DNA of 64,000 nucleotides from Parietichytrium sp. I65-24A (taxonomy: Eukaryota; Sar; Bigyra; Thraustochytrida; Thraustochytriidae): contig BLSF01000108.1 in the NCBI GenBank assembly GCA_012862575.1, positions 1 to 64,000 of the forward strand, given 5' to 3'. Position 1 is the first letter of the stretch, and the number at the start of each line of letters is the position of its first letter. The notes beneath the pieces were generated by a model. The model had not been told where the DNA came from, did no database searches, and was given only the letters and a program-made list of their open reading frames with translations. Position numbers and translations under genes: made by a program. Positions 41,746 to 52,383 of the stretch are shown here, one piece after another.

Positions 41746-44700
41746 GTAGAATTCGCTCGCCAGGAAGTGTGAGGAATGACCCGCAGCGCCGCCGAGGCCA
41801 GGCACGCTCGAGTAATGAGAGGATCTTCAATGTGGGATGTGAATGTGGCCACCGTGGCGGCAGGCTTGAATGCGCTGTAACTCAGCAGCAGCGAGCTCCT
41901 CTGAGCACTTCAAAATTTATGGCTGTGAATGCAGGCAGCTGGTACACTGAGCAAAGTACCGGGGCGTCTCTCGAGCTCGCAGGGAAGAAGGATCGCAGGG
42001 CATGGGCCATGCCGCATCGCGGTCCCAGCGCGCGCGCCAGTGTGTGTGGGCTGGTGTGTGTGACTAACTGTGAGTCAATGGCTCTTCCCAACTGCGCCGT
42101 TTTGACTCACTGCCAATCAACTCAGTCAAACCATGACGTAGAACTAGTAGGCCTCCGCTCGACAGACATGTTCTGACTGTAAATTCTGGATTCTGATTCT
42201 GCTTTCCGCTGTTCACTTGCCATGGCCTTCCATCCATCAGAGCTAGTAAGCTTAGCTTACAGAGCTCTCTGGCTTTGGCCCATGCTGGTCGTTTTGCATC
42301 GCGAGTGGGAGCTTTGTGAAGCTTTCCAAAAGACTCGAAGCTTTCCAAAAGACTTGCCTTTCCAAAGCTGGACACATACGGCAGAATCCCTCGCAGCTAC
42401 ACAGTTGAAAGCTTAAGCTTAAAACGTTGCCTTTGCCAAGCTCGCCCGGCCCAGCTCTGCATCGGACAGGCTGAGGCATCCATGCCAAGAGACCAAGAGG
42501 TAAGAGATAAAAGGCAACACACAAGAGAGCAAGGATAGTACTCTGCAACTAAGCAGCGAGGCAAAGTACAACTTACAGCTTCCATCAAGATCAGAGCGTC
42601 TTCTCACGGACACATCACATCGGCACAGCACTAGAACCGAGCGACGTCTCTTTGTCTCTCTGTCACTCTCTCTCTTGCGCAGAAACTGCGATGGATTGAA
42701 TGGATTTACTTAAGTTACAGTTCATTCGAATTTCCTTTTTCCGTGTTTGATTGATCGACTAATTTATGAACATTGGATTGATTGATTATTGTTGAACTTG
42801 GTTGATTGACTGATTGACTGATTTGTGTGGTGGACAGCGAAGCGAACAGGGCTCTTATATATTTGAGCTGACTAATTCTAATTGCGTTTCGAGTCGTAGA
42901 TCTCGCTGGACTAGTACAGTACGGATGACTATACTGATAATGATTTGCTAAGGACTGGTACCCCTCTCTCCTTCTTCTTCCCTCCGACGCTAGCCCTCCT
43001 AATAATAAGAGCTAGAAGCTTATTCAGAGTGAGTGTGGGGTGTGCAGAGGGAGATGAGATGAGATGCTTTGATTTGATTTGATTTGTGTTGAATTTGTTT
43101 TCGTTGGAAGTTTGTTCTTTTGTTGTTTTTTTGTGATAAAAATAAATGTACATTGTAGATAATACAACAAACTGAATTGTTTTGTTTGTTTTGTTTTGTT
43201 GAGAGTTTTAGTTTGCGCTTGAGCAGGTGGGTGGCACCGAGTTGGAACGGCGCAGATGAGAGTTTGTTGGAAAAGCTGCAAAGTAGAAGCAACGGATGGC
43301 AGGCCGCAACGAGCTCCACAAAGAACACGAAGAACGGTTGGTCGATAGTTGCCATCGGAGAAAGCGGAACAAGTGGCGCAAGCGCGTGTAGAATCGATTA
43401 TTGCGTTTACAAGCCAGACGTTGATTGGATCTATCTGAACCTATAAATTCTTGGAGATTCTTGGAGGCTCGAATCGCAAAATGTAAGATAATGCTAGCGA
43501 GCCGCGAACAATTTTGCGAATCGGGTCGAGCGAACGCGGAATGCTGCTCAGCGCGGTGGAACATTCCAGGAAAGCCAAATAACGTGGACTTGAAGAGGTC
43601 ACTTCCGAGTTTCTGACCAGTCGTTTCGCTCACCTCGAGTTGACTGGAAATTTGGAGTGGTATGCTTGCCTCGCACACCTCCCATCGAAGAAAAAGAGAT
43701 GAGTTGAGGAGGATGGAGGGCGAAGACGGAAAGAAAACCCTACTGCGCGAAAGTGGAGCAAAGCTTATCAGGACTATCGGTCTGCCTCACCCTCTCGCTC
43801 TGCACAGCGGAGCATGGCTTGGACCACAGTGAAACTCACAGGCAGATCAAAAGACTGCTGGGTTCCCACATCAAGAAGTGCGCAGAAACCGGCGGCCTAT
43901 CGTGAATAACGCGAAGCTACGGGAAAGAGTTGTACCAAATCATATCTTGATCGAAACTGTAACTTTCAGTGCGAGTCGCCGCGCGTGCTATCTAACATTG
44001 CTGACTCTCGCTAACTTCTCAGTGAACTCTCTCCCTGGACTAAGGATTAGAGTCATTCCTCGAGGATCCTCGAAGTGCTTTTCGTTCTTGTTAGTTTTCG
44101 ATCAATTGAAATAATTTTGAGAGACAAGACAGACAAAGGTACTCCGATTTTGTAAAAGCTATGTAGCACCTCCGTTCGACTGACTGGGAGACGTTGCTTG
44201 TAAGAATGTTTCGCTGCATCGGTTTCCTTTTTATCAGGGAGGCTCACAGGATAATTTCTTGTATCACATGCTCAGTATTCGAGTACAGCTCTTCGCAGCC
44301 AGTTGCTCCGGAGATCGAAAAAGCTCCAAGCCAAAAGTCGAGATGTGCCCGGCTCATTTGCGAGAGCTGATTGTCCGAATATGGGATAGGAGTGAAAGAT
44401 AGAACGGATGGCTCCATACAGCACTCAATCGAAAAGCGAAAGTCGGAAGGAAATAAAGACAGAAAGGTCCAGAAGCTCTTGGACTCCCTCGAGTCGATAG
44501 AAAATCTGTTTCTCTGCCGTCTACATGAGCAGGTTTGCAAAAGATCTCGAATTTTCCAAATAAATTATTCATTAGTTTCGTGGGCGCTCCAAGCTAGGCT
44601 TTCTGCTGGGTCCTGGAAGCTTTAAAGTGTTAAACCGATCGCCTCTGAAATTTATTGTCCATAGGTTTGGTTCAATGAAGAAAAGTATCCATCACTCATC

Positions 44701-45731
44701 ACAAGCGACCATCGAACTACAGGGTAAAAAGCACTACGATTACCACGTGCTGCACAGTTGGTTGCGCGGCACGGCAACCATTGGTATCCGTGGCATTGGG
44801 GAATAGTTAGGAGACCTGAAAACGTGCTCCAGCTTCTCCAGCTCTCTTTCCCAAAAGTCACTTGTACTCGGTGTGCGATCAGAATTCAGAATTCTCAGTC
44901 AGTAAAGACACTTTTGCCAAACAACGCAACTTCGCTGAGACCGCTAGCTAGATACTAAACATAAGATATTTTTCCAAGCTTTCGACACCTTTCAAATCAA
45001 GACCAATCAACTCAATTCTCAAGTCTCGCGCTGCTCCTCACAACAGTTAGTTGGCGACAAAGCTAACTCTCAGGAAATTTGATTTCTCTGTAAATTTAAC
45101 GTGTAAAGTTTAGAAAAGAGACCACCATCGGCTCACATCGTTTTTGGAATTCAGAGGCAGAACAGAACAGAACTCAGCGCCCTTGTCGTCACGCTGTTCA
45201 TCTTTATCCCAGCCGGAACCAATCAAAACTCGCCCGCAAAGGAAAGGCGGCTTGCGGCATGCGGAATTCAGAATAATTAATTCAGACTACGGCTTGCCAG
45301 ACATCTACACCTCGAAGCGTGGCCGGTGTGTGACCGGATAGCATCCTTTCGATAAACTTTCATATGCAGCAACAGCAGCAACTAACGTTGAAAACTTGAC
45401 ACTTTGCGGTACTGAGTAGTATTGCGTACTGTATCGGGAGCGTTGCGGTGAGTACTGGCACCAGCACTAGGTCCTCGTCCCTCCGAGTACTCACAGTCAG
45501 CGACTGGTACTGTACTCCATAATCGCCACTGTCAGTATCTGTCAGTGCTGTACAGCAGAGGGGTGTACTTAACTGTACGGCGGCATGTAGCCCTCACCGC
45601 ATCGTGCTGACCAGCCACCACACATCCAGCCCTTTCGTCTCCATCTCCTTCGTCCTCAATCAGCGCCAAGCGACACGCGCGGAGCCAATACTGGTGGTCT
45701 TTGCTCACTTGTCCATGTTCACCGATTAATT

Positions 45732-45755
45732 GAAAGAAAGAAAGAAAGAAAGAAC
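45732..45755. repeat. (GAAA)n microsatellite
   Basis: About five GAAA units in an otherwise featureless stretch. Confidence 0.8.
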
Positions 45756-46589
45756 GGATGGAGGAAAGCAATTCTCACCTGAAAAGCAGCGAGACGGGAG
45801 AAACGGGAAGCGCTTGAGCGTAGGAAATGTCACAAACGTCAAGCTAGGTCGCGCACGAGTGGTCTCGTCTCTGTATATCGAGGTCGGCGGAGTCTTCCCA
45901 TCGGCGTGATGATTTCTGAGTTCTGAATCCCGTCTTCTAATCTGAATTGAATTCTGAAAACTCTGAATTGTGGGTCGTGACAGGAGTGGTCCCGAGTGCA
46001 CAGATCCGTGCGCATTCAGCGTACTAGCGCTACAGCAAGACGTTTTTCGTGCATTCCTTCGCGTCGCATCCGTCACTTCCATCCCTGCGTCCGCGTCATC
46101 AATGGGAAGAAAACTTGCGCTCTTGCCAACGGCGGGGAGACCCTGGAAGTGGACGCCCAAGTTCTCACAATTGCAACATATTGCAACCTCGCTAGCCTGA
46201 ACAAAACTCAAAATTCAGAATTCAGAAAGTGACAGAGTAGTTCGTAGTTGGTGAGTCCCTTCTTCCCCAACGTGGTTCGCGCTTCGTGGAAAGGTCAAAT
46301 TTAGAGACGTTTTCAACGCACTCTCTCTCACTCTTGCTTTCCAATTTTGATGAAACTTGTACAAGCTTACTTGGCGAAGTATATTTAAAATTATAAAATT
46401 CTCAACTCTCGTGAGAATAGTGAGAATGATGATATGATTGCTTTCTACCAATCTGGTGGATTTTAATAAAATCAGCTTAATCAATTCTGGTTGAGAGAGA
46501 CAAGTAACAATTAAACAAACAGGAGTCAATTCAGAACAACTAATTCACAGTCAATCTCAGAATAATTATTTCAGAGAATTGTCACTGAC

Positions 46590-47260
46590 GCTGAGCACCA
46601 CTACCCCACGTTCCTACTTAGCATTAACACCTCCGTTATTAATAAGCCTAACCCCACCGCATACCAGTAGCACCCCCTTACCACAACTGTAGACAGCCGT
46701 AGCGGACCTCTCTGAATCGCAGAGTGCTAGAGCACGATGCCAAGTGCTAGTGAGCTCGCTAAGAGAGTTACCGTGCGCTAACCGGTCCGGTAGGAGGGAT
46801 GAGAGAAAAGCTGTGCGCTGGGAAGAGGGAAAAAAGTAATGCCGAAAGAGAGGAAGGTCGGTGTTTTCAGCTGCCATACATTTATCAATACATTGTCTGA
46901 ATCGTTCACTTGTGCGAGCTAAAGCGGGAGGAATCTAGCGTAAAGTTTAGCAAGGCATAACAGTTTAGACACTGGAGCGACTGGAATCGTGGAGAGCATG
47001 AGAAATTCAGGAGTAGCTATCGCCGCTAAGAGGGAGGCCCTGAGGAGGAATCGGAAGAGAGGGAGAGACACTGGACTATCTAGCATCTATGCTTTTATAT
47101 AACCTTCCCGGGGAAATGTCTTTGGCACCACTACTCCACAATGGAAAACTCCTACAAATTACTAACATCAATACCTAACTAGCCAGTAGGAGGCAGAAAT
47201 AAAATGCTCCTGAGCGTTTCCACTTGGGAAAAAGAAGAACCCGTCCTAAGGCCGGTTAAC
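46590..47260. other. ORF-free island with CTA/TAG-rich composition
   Basis: Rich in CTAAC, TAGC and TAGG words and lacking open frames. The phrase GCACCACTAC(C/T)CCAC occurs near both ends (about 46595 and 47131), a direct repeat about 535 bp apart. Similar in style to 29.2-29.9 kb. A non-autonomous transposon remnant or an unrecognised RNA locus are possible. Confidence 0.3.
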
Positions 47261-47939
47261 ACATACCCAGATGAAGTGATAGCCTAGTGAGATGTAGGGA
47301 GGTGGGAGAAAGCAAGAGCGCTCGAGCGGGAAAGGAAGGAGTGGAGGAGAAGGAAGAATGGCGAGGAAAGAGAGCGGAGGAAGGAAGGAATGGATTGGAT
47401 TGGATTGATTTGGAAAGAGATAGGAGGAGGCAGAGTGGCATGCAGCGCGGGATCTTTGATGAGACGAAAGATGAGAGATGAGAGGACTCGCAAGATCATA
47501 AAATGCCTCGGTTTCGATCGTTGTCTGGCCGGCACGCTGAATGAAAGTGCAAAAGCCGCCACCCTGACGATGTCTGTTCGTCTGGTAGTTCGCCTGCTCG
47601 CAGTTCGCTGGTTCAGACAGCTGTATTCTCGGTTTGCACTAACTCTTCTATTGCGAGCTTCGCCTGCCAAGCGACGAACACCCAAGCAAAAGCTTCGCAA
47701 ACTCTTCAACTTGGCACCATCCCAACCCAGCTCCCAACATTTCTGCTAGCTGGGCGATTCTGTAGACCAATAAAATTAGGCTGAATCGCACTGTGACTTT
47801 CTTTATCATATCATGATGATAACCTGACTTGGTCAACCCACGAGATCAGACAAAACCCAAACTCGAGCAGACCCGAAAACGCAGCTTGACGAACAACAAG
47901 TGAAGGAACAAACACAGCCCTAACTTTCCTGTAACCAAG

Positions 47940-49271
47940 ATGGACAAAGTTCAGGCATCAGGCTCTGGCAGCGAGCCGCAGACGCAGACGCAGGACATGG
48001 AGGCTCTTCGCCGTGGACACGCTGAGCACGACGATGTCGCCCATGTCAAGGCTCTTAAATGGAAGATGACTGCACTTCTCCAAATCGGTGATATCGTCGG
48101 AACCGGTATTCTTGCGCTTGGTGCTGGTGTTGCTCTCGTGGGCTACATCCCAGCTGTCATCTTCATGTGCGTTTTCTTGCCGCTCAACATTTACACCGGT
48201 GTGATTCTTCAGGAGTGTTTCTTGGTGTTCCCTGGTGCAACCAACTTGCCAAAGATGGCGCTCTACGCTTCCGGAAGCAAGGCGTTCAGCATCGTCGTCA
48301 AAATCCTCTACTACAGTTTTATGATTGGCGTTCTCGGACAGTACGTCCAGGTTCTTTCCAGTTCTCTCCAGGCGATTCTGCTCGAGGTTGGAATTTGCAA
48401 CTGGGCATTCGTTCTCATTAGCATCGTCATCCTCCTTCCGTTTGTGCAGTTCCGTACACTCAATGAGTCCTCGGCGATCCAAGCAATCAACACCGTTTCA
48501 ATCACCCTCGTCGTCGTCATCAGTGTAATCTACATGCTTACCCACATGGACCAGAGAACCGGTGAAACCACTCTCTTCAACGAGGAAGCTGACTGGCAAG
48601 ACGTGTTTTCCGGGATCTCCAAGTTTGTGTTCGCCTTCAACGGCAACGTCGTCTTCTTGGAGTTTCTTGCAGAAATGGAGGAACCACAGACATTCTACAA
48701 GGCTTTCTACCTCTCCGGACCATACCAGCTTTTCATGTACTCCCTCGCAGCCTTCACTCAGTACTCTTACTACGGAAACTCCCAAAACAACGGCGCTCTG
48801 ATCTTCAAAGCCATCCCTGTTGAGAACCCTCTCTATGGAGTTTGCGCCTTCCTCCTCTTCCTCCACATGATCTGCGCGTATTTGATCAAGGGAACGATCG
48901 TTGCCCGCATGATCCATGTCAAGGTTCTGCGCAGCACCGTCAATGACTTCGGACCAAAGGGTGCTCTCCATTGGCTTGCAATCACTGCAGCTCTGGCCAT
49001 GTTCTCCTTCCTCATCAGTTCTGCAATCCCTAACTTTGGTGCTCTTATGGACCTTCTTGCGTCCTTCCAGGTCGCTCCTCTTGGATTCATCGTTCCACCA
49101 ATCCTGCTCCTGCTCTGCCGCAGGCACTCAGAGACCCCATCCCCACTCTGGGAGAAGATTGTCATCGCATTGGTTCTCATGTTCGGAACCACCATCACCG
49201 GCGTGGGCATTGTTCAGAGTGTTATGGGAATCCGCGATTCCTTCGACGACGAGCCACCATTCTACTGCTAA
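47940..49271 (+). CDS. Amino-acid permease, AAAP family (SLC32/36/38 type)
   Basis: A 443-residue protein with about 11 membrane helices. The hydrophilic N-terminus (1-40) leads into MTALLQIGDIVGTGILALGAGVALVGYIPAV, the unwound first-helix motif of this superfamily, and later helices keep the family pattern (FVFAFNGNVVFLEFLAEMEEPQTFYKAF). It should import or move neutral amino acids by H+ or Na+ coupling across plasma or vacuolar membrane; substrate cannot be told. Codons are strongly biased (TTC, TAC, AAC, AAG, ATC, CTC/CTT; almost no TTA or ATA), unlike its neighbour at 50250, which suggests high expression. The start context is AACCAAGATGG. A possible polyadenylation signal follows 57 nt after the stop. 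Confidence 0.87.
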   Translation: MDKVQASGSGSEPQTQTQDMEALRRGHAEHDDVAHVKALKWKMTALLQIGDIVGTGILALGAGVALVGYIPAVIFMCVFLPLNIYTGVILQECFLVFPGATNLPKMALYASGSKAFSIVVKILYYSFMIGVLGQYVQVLSSSLQAILLEVGICNWAFVLISIVILLPFVQFRTLNESSAIQAINTVSITLVVVISVIYMLTHMDQRTGETTLFNEEADWQDVFSGISKFVFAFNGNVVFLEFLAEMEEPQTFYKAFYLSGPYQLFMYSLAAFTQYSYYGNSQNNGALIFKAIPVENPLYGVCAFLLFLHMICAYLIKGTIVARMIHVKVLRSTVNDFGPKGALHWLAITAALAMFSFLISSAIPNFGALMDLLASFQVAPLGFIVPPILLLLCRRHSETPSPLWEKIVIALVLMFGTTITGVGIVQSVMGIRDSFDDEPPFYC

Positions 49272-50249
49272 ACAAAACCCCGCTGTCAAAACTTGTTTCT
49301 GTTGCAACAACATTCACACTCGCTATTAATAAAAAAAATTATATGAAATGATAGATATACTCATCTTGCTTGATTCATCGATCTTATTCGCTCTCAATCT
49401 CTACACTCCCTGCCAACCTTTGAACCTCCTCTTCCCAACACAGTACTGTCAGATAAGCTTTTCGTCAACATGTGAGTAGTACACACCAATAATAACTCTT
49501 ACAGAATCAGAGCCGTTGAATTGCAAGTTCTACCAGCTAAGCTAGCTAGGTACTAGTTCAAGTTTTGCTCCAATTGGAGCAAAGCCTTTATTGCAGGAGC
49601 ACAAAGGGCACTTGCGCAGTTGGCAAGTTGCCGTTTTCGTTCGTATTTCATGAGAACGATGCATCCAAACGTGTCAGTGCGACCGCTGGGAAAGTATTTT
49701 CTAAACACTTTCGAAAGTCGCTTCAGGTCTCCGAAAGCAGGGTTGAATTGATCATGGATTCAAAATTCGTGTGAAACACGCGGGTGTTATTATTGTGCAG
49801 GTACCTGTAGCGCTCAGGCTGTCACACAACAAGCCTTCCCGGCGATCTTGCCACACGGTCACTGAGAGGGTGCATATTTGGCTCGTCTCTTCCCTGAGCC
49901 TTGAAGAAGCTGGTGTGCAGTTTAGAAAATTTCATGAGGCTGGCGCCAGCGAGTGCCCGCCTCAGAATATTAAATATCCGGTAGGTAGAGTTGCGTTGAG
50001 GTGGCGCTGCAGCTAAACAAAAGCCCAGAGACTCCTTAGATTAAAATCCTGGCCATTGTTTGCGATCCACCTACCTCTGCTTCCGGAGGCAAAATACATA
50101 CGAATTACCCTTTACGAAAAGGACAGCGGACACCGCTGACCGGAACGCCACCTCCGGAAGAGGACAAGCGGGCAAGAGGGCACGGCCGCGCGCGGTTTGG
50201 AGACTCGATAATGCCTAAGTGAGGCCAAACCCAAAAGACGACGGCGAAG
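49272..50249. other. Intergenic between permease and membrane-protein gene
   Basis: Short frames without family resemblance, for example a plus-strand frame of about 80 codons ending at 50016. An upstream exon for the next gene is not evident. Confidence 0.5.
49328..49333 (+). terminator. Possible polyadenylation signal for the permease gene
   Basis: AATAAA within AT-rich sequence 57 nt after the stop codon. Confidence 0.45.
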
Positions 50250-52082
50250 ATGGGACGGGCAGTTGTTCATCCGGGTTCGATCAGCAAGACCGCCTCTGGC
50301 GCCTTGCACGCGCAGAAGCAAGCCGTCACGCTGGACACCTGCACGCCAGAGTCACGAAAGCTGATTCTTGACTTTTTCGACTCGATTCAATGCACTGCCG
50401 AAGATCTCAAAAACAAATCGCGGCTCGTCTATCCGATATACTTTAGCGACTGCGTCCTGGGAAGACAGACTGTTGCTTCAATCTTGCTCAGTAATCCAGC
50501 ACGCAGAGCACTGTACAAGCTTGTTCGCACGTGGTGGTGGCAAATGTTTGTTATTATTGCTTGGCTTTTTGGGCTTGCATTCTCCGTGGCGATATTTTAT
50601 TTGGAGCAGGAGTATCGACACAAGTATTATCTCCTCTCGCTTGGCACCATTCCAGGGCCCATCATCCAGTTGCTGCTTTCAAATTGGATAAAAATCAAGT
50701 TGATCGCAAAGCAATTCGAGGTGCTCTTTCTCATATTAAACATCGTGCTTGCAAGCTGGTCTCTATCGAAGCTAGTGCTGGACTTTGAACGGAGATTCGT
50801 TTGCTATTGTATTCTAGTCTCGTGGTTTGTTCCTATTGTCATGGACGCGTCCTATTCTGTAAATGACCGACTTCACCCTCTGCGAGCATATTTACTGGCT
50901 CCGTTTGGGTCGTGCTGCTTGGGTGCAATGGGGTTTGGAATTCTTTCAGGTTACATTGTTGTAGACACCGAGAGCACGATACTACACGTCTTTGACGCAC
51001 GTCACATGTTCTACTCCGCCATTCTCAACTCATTTGCTTTTAACGTGAGCATTATTTTCCACAAGAAAAATAAGCTCACTGTGCTCAAGTCTAAGGTAGA
51101 GTCAGACCTGATTTGTGAGTCCCTGGCCAACAGTCTTTGTGAGCATTCCGCATTCTTGCTTAGAACCGGTCAGAAAGGTGGAAGAAGGCATGCCGTAGCT
51201 TCAGACAAAACGGAGAAAATGGCCTGTGTCCTTATTCCGGAGATGCAGCCATTTACGGTGGACGCAAAGAAAACATTTGCCAGCACTCTTTTTGGTCCTG
51301 CGGTTTCCAACTTTATCTATAAGTTACTCGCATCTCGAATAACAGGGACCATGTTCCTTGGCGGGGGGTTTGCCTCTGGAACCTTCCTTTTTTCTTGGGC
51401 AATTGCCGGGCCGGAGCTGTCCAAGAACACACTGTCGCTGTATCTGCCAATCTCAATAATTTTGACCCTACCTGCGTCGCTGTCGGACCTCTTGATGGTC
51501 AACCTCAAACTCCTCAGATGGGTGATGAGACGATTCAAGAATTGGTATTTGTTGGCGAATTATATCGGACTTGCCTACTTTGGAAGCTTGCAACTCCGGG
51601 AGCCCTCAGCTCAAGCCGTAATCTCCTTATTCTGCTTATTCTGCTACTGGGGGATGGCTTGGAACGACATTCTTCCAAGCTCTCTGCGAGGTGGACTTGC
51701 CCTCCTTTTTCTGCCCATGCAGGCTGCTTTTTTGATTTTCGTCGCCTGTGGAGTTTTATTTCAGCTATTTCCTCTATTTGCAGTTGAACAGAACCTGGTC
51801 ATAGGACCTTATAAAATGCCTGCAGCAAAGCGGTTCGTTCCTTGCTGCTTGAATATCCTGAGCTTTTGTCTGGACCAATACGCCCAGAAACTGCGGACCC
51901 CAAAGCTTTACTCCAGCATCATGTCAGACTCCCAAACGGTGGTTATCAAAGCCTCTCACCTCGACGCCATGGTGCTGCTGAGCAATCCAAAGAGACTTGA
52001 GGCTGAATTTTTGAAATACCAAGCCATGAAACTGAGCCCCGTCTACACTCTCAAGGAGGAACGAGACAGCGTCCCAATTTAA
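50250..52082 (+). CDS. Polytopic membrane protein of unknown function
   Basis: A 610-residue single-exon protein with roughly 12 hydrophobic helices in two blocks: about residues 98-275 and 360-520, separated by a charged loop (about 275-355) and followed by a cytosolic-looking tail of about 90 residues (KRFVPCCLNILSF to the end). The N-terminal 90 residues are soluble. Aromatic and Cys-rich helices, no transporter signature, no glycosyl or protease motif that I recognise. It uses TTA, ATA and other rarer codons freely, in contrast to the permease upstream. Two-block layout hints at an internal duplication, but I see no clear sequence repeat. The start is the first ATG, GCGAAGATGGG. Confidence 0.82.
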   Translation: MGRAVVHPGSISKTASGALHAQKQAVTLDTCTPESRKLILDFFDSIQCTAEDLKNKSRLVYPIYFSDCVLGRQTVASILLSNPARRALYKLVRTWWWQMFVIIAWLFGLAFSVAIFYLEQEYRHKYYLLSLGTIPGPIIQLLLSNWIKIKLIAKQFEVLFLILNIVLASWSLSKLVLDFERRFVCYCILVSWFVPIVMDASYSVNDRLHPLRAYLLAPFGSCCLGAMGFGILSGYIVVDTESTILHVFDARHMFYSAILNSFAFNVSIIFHKKNKLTVLKSKVESDLICESLANSLCEHSAFLLRTGQKGGRRHAVASDKTEKMACVLIPEMQPFTVDAKKTFASTLFGPAVSNFIYKLLASRITGTMFLGGGFASGTFLFSWAIAGPELSKNTLSLYLPISIILTLPASLSDLLMVNLKLLRWVMRRFKNWYLLANYIGLAYFGSLQLREPSAQAVISLFCLFCYWGMAWNDILPSSLRGGLALLFLPMQAAFLIFVACGVLFQLFPLFAVEQNLVIGPYKMPAAKRFVPCCLNILSFCLDQYAQKLRTPKLYSSIMSDSQTVVIKASHLDAMVLLSNPKRLEAEFLKYQAMKLSPVYTLKEERDSVPI

Positions 52083-52383
52083 AACTATTGCTTGACCCTC
52101 TGCTTTATGAGCCAGTGGAGAACAATTTAAGTTATGCAGATATTTATTGGCTAAACAATAAGACTCTCATATGAAAACCCTGTTCCCGCTGCCAATTCCT
52201 CGCGTCTCTCAAGGAGCGGGGAAGACAGATACATTATATACTCTTTGCAGGCAATAATGTACATAAGATGGATGGATAAAAAAATGCTGCACGAATTTTT
52301 TTAACTTCAATAATTTCATCTTCTATGCAGCGCAAGTGGAGCGAAGAAGTGCAGAAACAAAACGGCTACCCATTTTGATACTT

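Larger units (their letters stand above)
36464..47939. other. Gene-poor region of 11.5 kb
   Basis: Short frames only. Parts: 36.7-37.25 kb AT-richer, ORF-free sequence rich in TAGG/CCTA; about 38.0-40.7 kb likely decayed copia-type pieces; 40.78-41.05 kb a possible small spliced gene; 41.4-41.75 kb and 45.73-45.76 kb GAAA and CATC microsatellites; 43.0-43.2 kb T/G-rich low complexity; 46.59-47.26 kb another ORF-free island. Many copies of TTCTGAATT and CACAGTCA are scattered through it. No tRNA or rRNA recognised. Confidence 0.5.

Noticed and set aside
49771-50016. Frame of about 80 codons before the membrane-protein gene
   Set aside because: Looks mildly protein-like but has no homologue known to me and no splice link to the downstream gene.
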